From Jeotgalibacillus sp. ET6 (GTDB taxonomy: Bacteria > Bacillota > Bacilli > Bacillales > Jeotgalibacillaceae): 64,000 nucleotides of DNA. The notes under the pieces are model-generated. The model made no database searches and had not been told where the DNA came from. It saw only the letters and a list, made by a program, of their open reading frames with translations. The first letter of the stretch is position 1. Each line of letters begins with the position of its first letter. Location: contig NZ_JARUIU010000004.1 in assembly GCF_029667115.1 (NCBI RefSeq), positions 413,361 to 477,360 of the forward strand, written 5' to 3'. Shown piece by piece: positions 22,496 to 31,825 of the stretch. Made by a program: the position numbers and the translations under genes.

Positions 22496-24214
22496 TTAAG
22501 CTTGCCATGGAATCAGAACAGTTTCATTGGCAAAATTCCGCTGCACAGTGTCGATCCATTTCACTTCTTCATTTGCTCTGTTCGCGAGAACTGGTTCTCT
22601 GGAATCGGCTGCGAAAAGGGACTGGTTTATCAGCCACCATGAAGAGGTAATTCCGGCCCTTTTCAAATCTTCCTGCAGCCGGGACGCCTCAAGAACAGGT
22701 GTGGCTTCTGCTAATGTCACGATTGCGATGCTTGTTTGAAGTGGATCGCGTAAGGTAGGAAGAAGCTGTTTGATACTGTCAGGTGTTTTTTGCCCGGTCA
22801 TTCGCTCGACTTCCTTGTGATAGGATTGTGCGGCATCTAATAAAAGCAGGGTATGTCCTGTTGGGGCTGTATCGATTACCACAAATTCATGGTCTGATTG
22901 CGCAACGATGGAAGCGAATGCTTGAAAGACCGCAATTTCCTCCGTACAAGGTGAGCGCAGATCCTCTTCTAAATACTCACGCTCAGAATCAGAAAGAGAG
23001 GCTGCTTCAGTCAAAACCTGATGGGTATAGCGCTCCACTTCTTTTTTAGGATCGATGCTGCTGACATGTAAACGGTCGGATTTAGCCAACTTGCCCGAAA
23101 GATGATCAGCCGGATCAGTGGTCGTAAGGTGTACAGAGTGACCTTTATCCCAAAGCTTAGCAGCAATGCTCGCAGCCATCGATGTTTTGCCAACACCGCC
23201 TTTTCCCATGGTCATAATGACGCGCTGACCGTTTGCAACAAGAGAATCAACATAATCATCGATCGATTGAACGGCTGCCGGTAAAGATGGTTTCCCGTGT
23301 TTAAGGACCTGTTCTTCTTGCTGGAGTGCAAACCAAGACCGCAGTGATGAGATCCCAGTTAATGAATGTGAGACAAAAGGGAGCATGGAAATGGATGAAA
23401 ATGATGTCTCGTCAATCCTGCCTACGGCTTCCTGCTGACGATTATAAAAAGCTTTTGCTACAGCATCATCTGTTTTGAGTTCTTCAAGCCAGCCATTTAC
23501 AATGAGATGCTGATTTTTCATTCCAATTTCAAGCAACTCATCTGCTGCCCGTTTTGCTTCTGCGATAGCGGAGGTTTCCGGCCGTGTAACAAGCATAAGC
23601 TTTGTTTTTTCAGAGTCAGATAATGCCTGCATGCTCTTGCTGTATGAATCTTTCTTTTCTTGCAAGCCTGATAAAGGTCCCAGACAGGAAGCTCCGTGAG
23701 TACTTGAAGTTAAAAAGGAGCTCCATGCGGTCGGAAGCTGCAGCAGTCGGAGAGTATGACCGGTTGGAGCAGTATCAAATACGATATGATCATATTGAGA
23801 AGTAACATCAGCATCCACGAGCAGTGCTGTAAATTCATCGAAGGCAGCAATTTCAACTGTACACGCACCGGATAATTGTTCTTCCATCGAGGCTATTGCA
23901 TCGTCAGGCAATACCCCCCTGTAAGGGCCAACCATCTTTTCGCGGTACATTCTCGCCGCTTCCTCCGGATCAATATTGCAAGCATATAAACCCTTAACAG
24001 CCGGAACTGCCTGTGGTTCGCGTTTGACATCAAATTCCAATACATCCTGCAGGTTAGAAGCTGGGTCCGTACTGACTAACAGAACGTTTTTTCCCTGATC
24101 AGCAAGTGAAATTGCTGTGGCACAAGCTGTAGAGGTTTTTCCAACCCCTCCTTTTCCTGTGAAAAATAAATAGGGAGTTAATGCTTCAGGCGAAGGATTA
24201 AATCGTTCAAACAT
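22496..24214 (-). CDS. arsA: Arsenical pump-driving ATPase ArsA
   Basis: A 572-residue ATPase made of two homologous halves, each with a deviant Walker A: GKGGVGKTS near residue 20 and again near residue 340. DTAPTGHTLRLL and DTAPTGHTLLLL are the family signature in each half. Metal-site cysteines are seen in SGACTVE and RSPCTEE. ArsA docks on ArsB and uses ATP to drive arsenite out of the cell, receiving arsenite from ArsD. The ATG at 24214 follows GGGAGG; the GTG at 24226 overlaps that site. It lies 50 bp after arsD. Confidence 0.95.
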   Translation of the reverse strand: MFERFNPSPEALTPYLFFTGKGGVGKTSTACATAISLADQGKNVLLVSTDPASNLQDVLEFDVKREPQAVPAVKGLYACNIDPEEAARMYREKMVGPYRGVLPDDAIASMEEQLSGACTVEIAAFDEFTALLVDADVTSQYDHIVFDTAPTGHTLRLLQLPTAWSSFLTSSTHGASCLGPLSGLQEKKDSYSKSMQALSDSEKTKLMLVTRPETSAIAEAKRAADELLEIGMKNQHLIVNGWLEELKTDDAVAKAFYNRQQEAVGRIDETSFSSISMLPFVSHSLTGISSLRSWFALQQEEQVLKHGKPSLPAAVQSIDDYVDSLVANGQRVIMTMGKGGVGKTSMAASIAAKLWDKGHSVHLTTTDPADHLSGKLAKSDRLHVSSIDPKKEVERYTHQVLTEAASLSDSEREYLEEDLRSPCTEEIAVFQAFASIVAQSDHEFVVIDTAPTGHTLLLLDAAQSYHKEVERMTGQKTPDSIKQLLPTLRDPLQTSIAIVTLAEATPVLEASRLQEDLKRAGITSSWWLINQSLFAADSREPVLANRANEEVKWIDTVQRNFANETVLIPWQA

Positions 24215-24264
24215 ACTAAATGGCACCTCCCGTAATTCTTTAAAATGGGACCTTAACCATCACC

Positions 24265-24624
24265 CTAGATGGATTTAAGGTCAATTTTAAGCTTTGGTTT
24301 TTTTGTTTCAAGCTGCTGAGATTCAACGGAAAAATGCCTGGCAAGCTCCTGGTTTGTTGGATACTGTCCTGTGGATTCCAGCTGGCCATTAATGAATACA
24401 AAAGGAAGAGCATCTGCGCCTTTTGTCTGCAGAAGTTCTTTCACCTGTTCGTTTTGAACAAACTGGGCTGGATCGTTAGCGAGATTATATCTTTTTACGT
24501 CTACTCCTTCAGCCTCCAGCTTGTGCAGCGCCGAGGCGATTCGGGTGAGCTCAGGATCGACTGATGGACCGCATACACCGGTACTGCAGCACATGGCAGG
24601 GTCAAAAATAGTAATCGATGACAT
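24265..24624 (-). CDS. arsD: Arsenical resistance metallochaperone ArsD
   Basis: A 119-residue thioredoxin-like protein. Cys12, Cys13 and Cys18 (MCCSTGVC) are exactly where ArsD binds arsenite before handing it to ArsA. The rest follows the family: VKRYNLANDPAQF and a GADALPFVFINGQ strand. AAGGAGG lies ahead of ATG 24624, so the extension to 24645 is rejected. Located between arsC and arsA. A hairpin in the arsC-arsD gap may tune mRNA stability. Confidence 0.95.
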   Translation of the reverse strand: MSSITIFDPAMCCSTGVCGPSVDPELTRIASALHKLEAEGVDVKRYNLANDPAQFVQNEQVKELLQTKGADALPFVFINGQLESTGQYPTNQELARHFSVESQQLETKKPKLKIDLKSI

Positions 24625-24646
24625 CAAATTACCTCCTTTTAGCATG

Positions 24647-24693
24647 ATAGCCAGGTCACATGTAACGATCGTTCGTTTCAGTGATCTGGCTAT
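24647..24693 (-). promoter_or_regulatory. Intercistronic stem-loop between arsC and arsD
   Basis: ATAGCCAG-TCAC and GTGA-CTGGCTAT pair over 12 positions with one mismatch, enclosing the perfect palindrome AACGATCGTT. There is no T-run, so mRNA processing or stabilisation is more likely than termination. Confidence 0.5.
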
Positions 24694-24719
24694 GTAGATT
24701 AAATTTGTTAAGTGTATTA

Positions 24720-25139
24720 TTATTTTCCAGTTTCAGCAAATTGCTTGATTCGAGCGCCGATTTGATCACGAACATCCTGGAACACTTTCCATTTTTCTTC
24801 TTCCGTTCCTTCCGCTTTAGCAGGGTCGTCAAAACCCCAGTGCTCGCGCTTAACGTGTGGCGGTGTCGTTGGGCAGTGGTCAGCCGCATGACCGCATAGA
24901 GTAACAATGAAATCTGCAGAATTTAAGATGTCAGGGTCAATTGTGTCAGAAGTCTGGTTTGAAATATCGATTCCAACTTCATTCATTGCTTTCACTGCAT
25001 TTGGATTCAGTCCATGTGCTTCAAGTCCTGCACTCAGAACGTTCCATTCATCGCTTAAATACTCTTTTCCAAATCCTTCAGCCATTTGGCTTCTGCATGA
25101 ATTTCCTGTACATAGAAAGTAAAGTGTTTTTTTCGTCAT
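24720..25139 (-). CDS. arsC: Arsenate reductase, thioredoxin-dependent type
   Basis: A 139-residue enzyme of the low-molecular-weight phosphatase fold that reduces arsenate to arsenite. The nucleophile loop is CTGNSCRS (Cys10) and the relay cysteines are Cys82 and Cys89 in LCGHAADHC, as in S. aureus pI258 and B. subtilis ArsC, which are re-reduced by thioredoxin. AAAGGAG precedes the ATG. Third gene of the operon, 51 bp after arsB; the arsenite it makes is exported by ArsB-ArsA. Confidence 0.96.
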   Translation of the reverse strand: MTKKTLYFLCTGNSCRSQMAEGFGKEYLSDEWNVLSAGLEAHGLNPNAVKAMNEVGIDISNQTSDTIDPDILNSADFIVTLCGHAADHCPTTPPHVKREHWGFDDPAKAEGTEEEKWKVFQDVRDQIGARIKQFAETGK

Positions 25140-25190
25140 GATAAACGCTCCTTTGAATTTTAAGTTTTTTAACGATTGATTTGTGTGTTT

Positions 25191-26489
25191 TTATAAAATA
25201 ATGATCAGCCATAAATAGAGACCGACTAGGGTGATGAATAGAGTAGGAATCGTTAAAATAATTCCGACTTTAAAATAGTATCCCCAGCTGATCGTAAAGC
25301 CTTTTTTGCTTAAAACATGAAGCCATAAAAGTGTGGCCAGGGAGCCGATCGGAGTGATCTTCGGACCTAAGTCAGAACCGATTACATTGGCATAAATAAG
25401 GGCTTCACGTATAGCACCAGTTGTATTGGTTTCCTGAATCGCGAGGGCATCAATCATCACGGTAGGCATGTTATTCATGACGGATGAAAGGATGGCCGCG
25501 ATAAAGCCCATCGACATCGTAGCAGCAAAAAGTCCCTGGTCAGCAGCGGTCTGAATAACATCAGCTAATAAGCTTGTTAAGCCGACATTGCTCAGTCCAA
25601 AAACAACCACATACATTCCGATGGAGAAAAAAACAATGGCCCACGGTGCATCTCTTACAACCGTTTTGGTATTCACAGCAGGGCTGCGGCGGGCGATCAG
25701 TAAAAACACGATGGCAATCGTTCCAGCTACGAAGGAGACTGGAATGCCGATAAACTCGCTCGCAAAATAGCCAATCAGAAGGATAGCGAGAACCACCCAT
25801 GATAAACGGAACATTCTGGCATCCTTCACCGCATCAACCGGCTTTCTCAGCTGGCTCATGTCGTAATTTTCAGGAATGCTTTTACGGAAAAACAGCCACA
25901 GTACAAGCAGGCTGGCGCCGATTGAAAAGAAATTAGGGATAATCATGCGGCTTGCGTATTCCACAAATCCGATCCCAAATACATCGGCAGAAACGATATT
26001 CACGAGATTACTTACGACTAATGGAAGGGAAGCCGTATCGGCAATAAAACCGCTCGCCATAATAAACGGGAGAATCATCGCTTCTTTAAAATTAAGGTTT
26101 CGCACCATCGCAAGTACGATCGGCGTTAAAATCAATGCCGCACCATCGTTTGCAAAAAAAGCTGCAACCAATGCACCGAGAAGGGTGACATACACAAACA
26201 TTTTGATCCCGCTTCCGTTTGCAAAACGGGCCATGTGAAGAGCGGACCATTCAAAAAATCCGATTTCATCTAAAATTAAAGAAATAATAATTAATGCAAC
26301 AAATGTTAAGGTGGCGTTCCATACAATGGAGGTTACTTCCACTACGTCCTGAGTAGAAACAACGCCAAGCATCAGCGCAATTAATGCCCCTCCGCAGGCA
26401 GACCATCCGATGCCAAGGCCCTTTGGCTGCCAGATGACGAGCGTTAACGTAAGTAAAAAGATAATGACAGCTAAAATGACTTCTAACAC
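25191..26489 (-). CDS. arsB: Arsenite efflux transporter ArsB
   Basis: A 432-residue membrane protein with about 12 helices, of the ArsB/NhaD superfamily. Signatures: [17 protein letters not shown] near residue 115, [11 protein letters not shown] near 158, and [13 protein letters not shown] plus [19 protein letters not shown] in the second half. It exports arsenite, alone with the proton gradient or with ArsA bound. The start is GTG with AAAGGAG 9 bases upstream. It follows arsR by 19 bp. Confidence 0.96.
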   Translation of the reverse strand: MLEVILAVIIFLLTLTLVIWQPKGLGIGWSACGGALIALMLGVVSTQDVVEVTSIVWNATLTFVALIIISLILDEIGFFEWSALHMARFANGSGIKMFVYVTLLGALVAAFFANDGAALILTPIVLAMVRNLNFKEAMILPFIMASGFIADTASLPLVVSNLVNIVSADVFGIGFVEYASRMIIPNFFSIGASLLVLWLFFRKSIPENYDMSQLRKPVDAVKDARMFRLSWVVLAILLIGYFASEFIGIPVSFVAGTIAIVFLLIARRSPAVNTKTVVRDAPWAIVFFSIGMYVVVFGLSNVGLTSLLADVIQTAADQGLFAATMSMGFIAAILSSVMNNMPTVMIDALAIQETNTTGAIREALIYANVIGSDLGPKITPIGSLATLLWLHVLSKKGFTISWGYYFKVGIILTIPTLFITLVGLYLWLIIIL

Positions 26490-26508
26490 GCGCTACAACT
26501 CCTTTGGG

Positions 26509-26856
26509 TTAATCGCAGGAAATTCTTTTCCCTTTTTGAATTAATTCTTCGAGATGATGATCCTGAACAGGGAGAAGATGCAGAACGCTTTTTACCATTT
26601 CATATCCTTCAAAGTCTTCATTCAGCGAAAACATAATCCATTGTCCATGCCGTTTTTCCTTAATCATGCCAATGTCCTTCATTTTACGGACATGCTGGCT
26701 GATGGATGGCTGACTCATGTTAAAGATCTCGACAAATTCGCATACGCAGCAATCATGATCTGCTAAAATGCGAAGCATGGTTAGACGTGTTTTGTCCCCC
26801 ATGAGCTTTAAAGCCATCGCTGCTTTATCAATTGTAAGAGCTTCTTTTGCAATCAA
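26509..26856 (-). CDS. arsR: ArsR-family arsenite-responsive repressor
   Basis: A 115-residue winged-helix repressor heading the arsBCDA operon. The inducer site is CCVCEF (about residues 37-42) at the start of the recognition helix region, followed by MSQPSISQHVRKMKD. It differs from the arsR at 20 kb in sequence and in operator, so the two arsenic units appear separately controlled. TTG start with GGAGGTGAAGG. Repression should be lifted by arsenite. Confidence 0.93.
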   Translation of the reverse strand: MIAKEALTIDKAAMALKLMGDKTRLTMLRILADHDCCVCEFVEIFNMSQPSISQHVRKMKDIGMIKEKRHGQWIMFSLNEDFEGYEMVKSVLHLLPVQDHHLEELIQKGKRISCD

Positions 26857-26897
26857 CTTCCTTCACCTCCGGGTATCGTATCTTGATTCCAGTTATC

Positions 26898-26926
26898 AGT
26901 ATATAGGCATATGCTTATATGCGCAA
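26898..26926 (-). promoter_or_regulatory. Promoter/operator of the arsRBCDA operon
   Basis: On the minus strand TTGCGC, a 17-base spacer, then TATACT. The spacer contains ATATAAGCATATGCCTATAT, an imperfect dyad centred on GCATATGC that is the likely ArsR binding site. Confidence 0.65.
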
Positions 26927-27039
26927 CTCATTTTCTTCTGCTTTACAAAGTCTTTACATCGTATCTGAATCCTATTCGCATTTTTGGATTGTTTCTTATA
27001 TGATTTAAGGGATAATTTTGTACAAGAGGAGGCTGCGCT

Positions 27040-27852
27040 ATGGATAAGAAAATTGGTTTTATCGGATGCGGAAAGATGGCACAAGCGATGATTGCCGGAA
27101 TGGTCCGTTCTGAATTAATTGCACCCGATAATATTATTGTCAGTTCAAGAACCGTTGAGACACTTGAACAAGCTGTAATGAAATACGGGGTGCGTCCTGC
27201 TGAAACGAATAAGAAAGCAGCACAGGGAGCGGATATTTTATTTCTCGGCATTACACCGGAGCTTCATGCTTCAGTAATTGAAGATATTAAAGAGGATGTC
27301 CGTGAAAACACGGTAATCGTTACGATCGCAGCCGGTTTATCAACCCAAAAAATGACGAGTCTGTTTGATAAGAATGTCAAAGTGGTCAGAAGCATGCCCA
27401 ATACGCCTTCGTTAGCAGGTGCAGGGATGAGTGCGCTGTGTGCAAATGAATGGGTCACGAGCGGGGAACTTGATGCTGTACTTGATCTTTTTCAGTCGTT
27501 TGGAAAAGTAGAGGTGATCTCAGAAGAGCTTATGGATGCCATTCCAGCGATTAGCGGATCTTCTCCTGCTTATGTTTATATGATGATTGAGGCTATGGCT
27601 GACGGCGGAGTAAAACAGGGGCTGAAACGTGATCAGGCCTATCGTTTAGCAGCACAGGCAGTGTATGGAGCAGCAAAAATGGTCCTTGATACAGAGCTTC
27701 ATCCAGGCGTCCTAAAGGATCAGGTATGTTCACCTGGAGGCGCAACGATAGAAGCAGTCTCTGCACTTGAAAAAGAAGGCTTTCGAAGCGCGATTTTACA
27801 TGCCATGGAAAGCTGCACGGATAAAGTAAAGGACCTCGGAAAAGATAACTAA
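27040..27852 (+). CDS. proC: Pyrroline-5-carboxylate reductase
   Basis: A 270-residue enzyme that reduces pyrroline-5-carboxylate to proline. It has the N-terminal Rossmann motif GFIGCGKMAQAM, the central VRSMPNTPSLAGAGM and the family signature SGSSPAYVYM with CSPGGATIEAV near the end. AGAGGAGG precedes the ATG. It stands alone, divergent from the ars operon and followed by a family A repeat. Bacillus species carry several P5C reductases, so it is probably one of a set. Confidence 0.93.
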   Translation: MDKKIGFIGCGKMAQAMIAGMVRSELIAPDNIIVSSRTVETLEQAVMKYGVRPAETNKKAAQGADILFLGITPELHASVIEDIKEDVRENTVIVTIAAGLSTQKMTSLFDKNVKVVRSMPNTPSLAGAGMSALCANEWVTSGELDAVLDLFQSFGKVEVISEELMDAIPAISGSSPAYVYMMIEAMADGGVKQGLKRDQAYRLAAQAVYGAAKMVLDTELHPGVLKDQVCSPGGATIEAVSALEKEGFRSAILHAMESCTDKVKDLGKDN

Positions 27853-27956
27853 ACGAATGAGGATAGGTCGTAGTTGAAGGTGTATGTTACCCAAGTGAAA
27901 TCCTAAGTAGACTTATGAAAAACGTCCTGCTGACTCGAAGTGACCCGATATAAAGA

Positions 27957-28163
27957 TGTCGGGAAGAAACTCAAAAAAGTTTAAAAAGCGAGTTAGTATT
28001 TATAGTAGCGGAAGGCGTAGACTCCTGCAGGATATGACGGCAAGCTGAGACCTTACGGGGCAAGGCCCTGGAAAAGCTCAGCGCCGTCCCTGCGGAAAGC
28101 GTCGCCTGAAACGCGGCCAACCGGTTAAAGAGCCTGAGACAAATTGTCCCAGGCTCGTTCTAG
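27957..28163 (+). repeat. Family A interspersed repeat, near-complete copy
   Basis: Contains AAACTCAAAAAAGTTTAAA, then GACTCCTGCAGGATATGACG, the GGCAAGGCCCTGGAAAAG hairpin arms, GCGGAAAGCGTCGCC, and a right-end hairpin GAGCCTGAGACAA/TTGTCCCAGGCTC. The last part lies between convergent proC and the Rieske oxidoreductase gene. The remaining 100 bp after proC shows nothing else. Confidence 0.8.
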
Positions 28164-28167
28164 TGAA

Positions 28168-29697
28168 TTATTTTTCTGACTGGTCTGTGTTAATCACTTT
28201 TAATGGCTTTAGAGCAGGTCCATTCAGCACTTCTCCATCAACTGCGAATCGTGAGCCGTGGCATGGGCAGTCCCATGAATTTTCACTTTCATTCCAGTTA
28301 CATTCACAGCCGAGATGTGTACAGGTAGGATCAACCGCAAAAACTTTGCCATGCTCATCACGGTAAGCACCGATGGTTTTTCCGTTCCATTTGACAGCGC
28401 CGCCCTTTCCTTCTCCAAGCTGATCAAGATCAATAGATGGAGATTCGAGCTTTCCTTTTACAAATTGAACAGCAGTGTCCGTATTTAATGTGGCTGCCTG
28501 TTTCACAGAAGGATCTGCTTTAAAGCGGTTTGGATCATATAAATCAGCGGAAGAATTAGGCACGCCGAGAATTCGTTCGCTAAGTAAATGAGCCGCCATG
28601 GTCCCTTGGGTCATTCCCCATTTTCGGTAGCCTGTCGCCACAAGAACCCTCGGGTGGCTGTTGGTGAGCGGACCGATATACGGCAGCTTGTCCAGCGTAA
28701 TATTGTCTTGAGCGGACCATTCATAGGTGAAATCAGCAGGACCGATTTGAGCATGGGCAAACTCTTTTAAGTTCTGAGTGTGCTGCTCATGCTGGCCGCC
28801 TTGCCCGGTTTTATGTCCGTCTCCTCCAATCATGATACCGCGCGATCCCTCATGCTGATAAAAGCGGATGGAACGGGAAGGGGAGTCAAGAGAAAGATAC
28901 ATGCCGCCCGGGTCTTCACCCTCCCATTTACCGGAAACAATATAGGAGCGTTCTACTTCAAGGCGGGCAAAATAAAGACCGGCTCCGTCCCAGAACGGGT
29001 AGCTTGTGGCAATGACCACATGCTGGCAGGAAAGGGCATGTCCGCTTTCCATCGTTACTTGAAGGTCATCGCCTTCTTTAATGTCCACAGCTTTTGTCTG
29101 TTCATGAATTTGACCGCCCATGGCCACAATCTCCTTCGCCATATGAGCTAAGTAGCGGATCGGGTGAAACTGAGCCTGGTCCGGCATGATCAGTGCACCT
29201 TTACAAGGGATATCAAACGGAAGGGTGGAAGCGGTCCTGAAAGGGATGTCCAGCTCTTCATACGCTTTTTGTTCCTTTAAAAGCTGCTTTAAGGATTCAT
29301 TTGAGGTGGCATAAATCCAGGAATCATGGTCCTCAAAATCGCAATCCCAGTTTTTCTGCTGGACGATTTGTCTCATCCAATTTAATGCCTGCTGATTTTG
29401 GTCGAAAAATTGTCTTGCTCCTTCTCTGCCAAAATGCTGCAAAAGTTCATCATAAATGGCACCATGCTGAGAAGTGATTTTTGCTGTCGTGTAGCGGGTC
29501 GTTCCGGACAGGAGCTCGCTTGCTTCCACCAGTGTGACCCTAAGTCCTTTTTGACAGAGAAGATACGCCGTTGTAAGCCCTGTAATGCCTCCGCCCACGA
29601 CCACTACATCGGTTTGTCTGCTTTCATTGAGTACGGGAAAGTCAGGGACTTCCGCCGAGTCGCGCCAATACGCTTCACGCTCATGATTTGTTCTCAT
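28168..29697 (-). CDS. yhfW: FAD-dependent oxidoreductase with C-terminal Rieske domain (YhfW-like)
   Basis: A 509-residue two-domain protein. Residues 30-390 form a DAO-type FAD oxidoreductase with the dinucleotide motif VVVGGGITGLTTAYLL. The last 90 residues are a Rieske domain: CTHLGCE (Cys, His) and CPCHGSRF (Cys, His) hold a 2Fe-2S cluster, so electrons may pass between cluster and flavin. B. subtilis YhfW has the same build and nearly the same length; its substrate is not known. AGAAAGG precedes the ATG. Soluble by composition. Confidence 0.87.
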   Translation of the reverse strand: MRTNHEREAYWRDSAEVPDFPVLNESRQTDVVVVGGGITGLTTAYLLCQKGLRVTLVEASELLSGTTRYTTAKITSQHGAIYDELLQHFGREGARQFFDQNQQALNWMRQIVQQKNWDCDFEDHDSWIYATSNESLKQLLKEQKAYEELDIPFRTASTLPFDIPCKGALIMPDQAQFHPIRYLAHMAKEIVAMGGQIHEQTKAVDIKEGDDLQVTMESGHALSCQHVVIATSYPFWDGAGLYFARLEVERSYIVSGKWEGEDPGGMYLSLDSPSRSIRFYQHEGSRGIMIGGDGHKTGQGGQHEQHTQNLKEFAHAQIGPADFTYEWSAQDNITLDKLPYIGPLTNSHPRVLVATGYRKWGMTQGTMAAHLLSERILGVPNSSADLYDPNRFKADPSVKQAATLNTDTAVQFVKGKLESPSIDLDQLGEGKGGAVKWNGKTIGAYRDEHGKVFAVDPTCTHLGCECNWNESENSWDCPCHGSRFAVDGEVLNGPALKPLKVINTDQSEK

Positions 29698-29997
29698 CGA
29701 AAAACAACCTTTCTTCGTTTAGTCATGTATTAGTATGGTTAATTTTTGAAGTTCTATCATTCCATACCCCAGTATTCCCCTATTACACGTTTTACTGACA
29801 CGGGAATGAAGAAAAAAACACATTGCATCATTTGCTTCTCTTTGTTTAGTGGGAGTTGACGGTTTCTATCTGGATTTTAACAGCAGACAGTAAAAAGATG
29901 GTTGGAACCTTGTTGAAAAAAGTTTCTGGTTTGCAGGATGAAGTGAGGGGGAGGGGAAAGGCGGCAACTGTGGAAGATGACGGTTGCTTAGTATCCT

Positions 29998-30078
29998 GTA
30001 TTTCTGAGGATAGCGTCCTTCTGAAGCGCATCGAACAGGTCAAAAAGGCTGAGACACTTTTCGTGTCCCAGCCTCTTT
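29998..30078 (+). repeat. Family A repeat, 3' fragment with terminator hairpin
   Basis: AGCGTCCTTCTGAAGCGCAT followed by GGTCAAAAAGGCTGAGACAC and a hairpin GGCTGAGACAC/GTGTCCCAGCC with TCTTTT. The stretch 29698-29997 before it holds only an A/T-rich region and an untranslatable remnant (GTTGAAAAAAGTTTCTGG resembles a degraded left part of the element). No gene is seen there. Confidence 0.6.
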
Positions 30079-30084
30079 TGTTTA

Positions 30085-31641
30085 CTAATTATTTTCATAT
30101 GCTGCCCATTCTTCAACATTCCACGTAGTGGTCGCCCAATCCTCATAAAAATCAGGTTCGTGGCACACTAGCACGATGGTTCCTTTATACTCTTTTAACG
30201 CGCGCTTAAGTTCTTCTTTGGCTGTAACGTCAAGGTGATTAGTCGGCTCATCAAAAAGCAGCCAGTTGCTTTCATGCATCATCAGCTTGCACAGGCGGAC
30301 TTTTGCTTGTTCGCCGCCGCTGAGTTGACTCATTTGCCGTGAAATATGCTCGTTTTTAAGACCGCATCTTGCAAGAGCAGCCCGCACTTGATTTTGCTCC
30401 ATGGAAGGAAACTCGGACCACACATCTTCAATCGGTGTAATTGCTTTTGCTTTCAGTTCCTGCTCAAAGTAGGAAGGGAAAAGGAAGTCACCATGAATGA
30501 CTTTACCGCCAAGAGGGTTGATTTTCCCCATAATGGTTTTTAAAAGAGTCGATTTACCTACTCCGTTTGCCCCCACAACGGCAATTTTTTCTCCCCGTTC
30601 AATGGTCAGATCAATTTTAGGCATAAGCGGCTGGTCATAGCCGATTTCAAGGTTCTCCGCCTCAATAACATAACGGCTGCTTCCACGTGCTTCTTTAAAA
30701 TCAAAGGTAGGCTTTGCTGCTGTTTCGGGACGATCGATCCGTTCGATGCGATCAAGCTGCTTCTGTCGGCTTTTTGCCCGGCCGGTTGTTGAGTATCGCG
30801 CTTTATTCTTTGCAATGAAGCTTTCTTGTTTCTTTATAAATTCCTGCTGCTTTTCATAAGCGTTGATATGCTGATTTTTGTTCAGCTCTGCAAGCTCAAG
30901 AAACTTTTCATATGTGGCTGTATACCGGTTCATTTTTGCAAATTCAAGATGAAGAATGATGTCTACGACTCCATTCATAAAGGAAGTATCATGTGAAATT
31001 AATAGGAATGCATGAGGATAATCCTTTAAGTACATGGAAAGCCAGTGAATATGCTCAACATCCAGGTAGTTAGTCGGCTCATCCAATAGAAGCACTTTCG
31101 GTTTTTCAAGCAATAGCTTTGCAAGAAGAACCTTTGTGCGCTGTCCGCCGCTCAGTGCAGCAACATCCCGGTCGAGACCGATAGCATCAAGTCCCAGTCC
31201 TCTTGCCACTTCTTCAATTTTAATATCGAGTGTATAAAAATCGCCTGCATCGAGCGCATCCTGGATCGCAGCCATATCTTCTAGTAGCTGTTCAAGCTCT
31301 TCAGGGGAAGCATCAGCCATCTTCGCTGTAATCTCATTTAATTCTTCTTCTTTTTTAAATAAAGGCAGGAAAGCGTCGCGAAGTGTGTCGCGCATCGTTC
31401 TTCCCGGCGTTAATCGGGTGTGCTGGTCCAGGTAGCCATAGTGAGTGCCCGGAAGCCACTCAACCTTGCCTTCATCGTGAATCAGTTCTCCGGTCAAAAT
31501 GCTCATCAGAGTTGATTTTCCAACGCCGTTCGCACCGACAAGTCCCATATGTTCACCGTCTAAAAGGCGAAAAGAAACATCTTTGAATAGGGTCCTGTCG
31601 CCAAAGGTGTGCCCTACTTTTACTACATTTAACAAACTCAT
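30085..31641 (-). CDS. yfmM: ABC-F family ATP-binding protein (YfmM-like)
   Basis: A 518-residue soluble protein with two ABC ATPase domains and no membrane part: Walker A GANGVGKST twice (near residues 36 and 348), ABC signatures LSGGQRTK and LSGGEQAK, and Walker B LLLDEPTNYLD and LLFDEPTNHLD. The linker between them is highly charged, as in ABC-F ribosome-binding factors. Length and sequence pattern fit B. subtilis YfmM. ABC-F proteins act on ribosomes, some giving antibiotic protection. ATG 31641 is used; the extension to 31668 has no ribosome site. Confidence 0.85.
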   Translation of the reverse strand: MSLLNVVKVGHTFGDRTLFKDVSFRLLDGEHMGLVGANGVGKSTLMSILTGELIHDEGKVEWLPGTHYGYLDQHTRLTPGRTMRDTLRDAFLPLFKKEEELNEITAKMADASPEELEQLLEDMAAIQDALDAGDFYTLDIKIEEVARGLGLDAIGLDRDVAALSGGQRTKVLLAKLLLEKPKVLLLDEPTNYLDVEHIHWLSMYLKDYPHAFLLISHDTSFMNGVVDIILHLEFAKMNRYTATYEKFLELAELNKNQHINAYEKQQEFIKKQESFIAKNKARYSTTGRAKSRQKQLDRIERIDRPETAAKPTFDFKEARGSSRYVIEAENLEIGYDQPLMPKIDLTIERGEKIAVVGANGVGKSTLLKTIMGKINPLGGKVIHGDFLFPSYFEQELKAKAITPIEDVWSEFPSMEQNQVRAALARCGLKNEHISRQMSQLSGGEQAKVRLCKLMMHESNWLLFDEPTNHLDVTAKEELKRALKEYKGTIVLVCHEPDFYEDWATTTWNVEEWAAYENN

Positions 31642-31825
31642 TTTTAATCCATTCCTCCGAACTATCATAATCTCTTTACATCATACGGTATTTTTCGTGA
31701 TCATCCTAGTATATTCATTCGGAAGATAAGGAACTTTTACACAATCTTTAAGCAAGGGTTTTTTTTTGGATCTTTCGGGGAATAGGACTTATAGTTCAGA
31801 AACCTGATAGGGAGGTATGGAGCAT

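Noticed and set aside
29856..30128. 90-codon frame upstream of the ABC-F gene end
   Set aside because: Its second half is the family A fragment and it overlaps the end of the ABC-F gene; no ribosome site.
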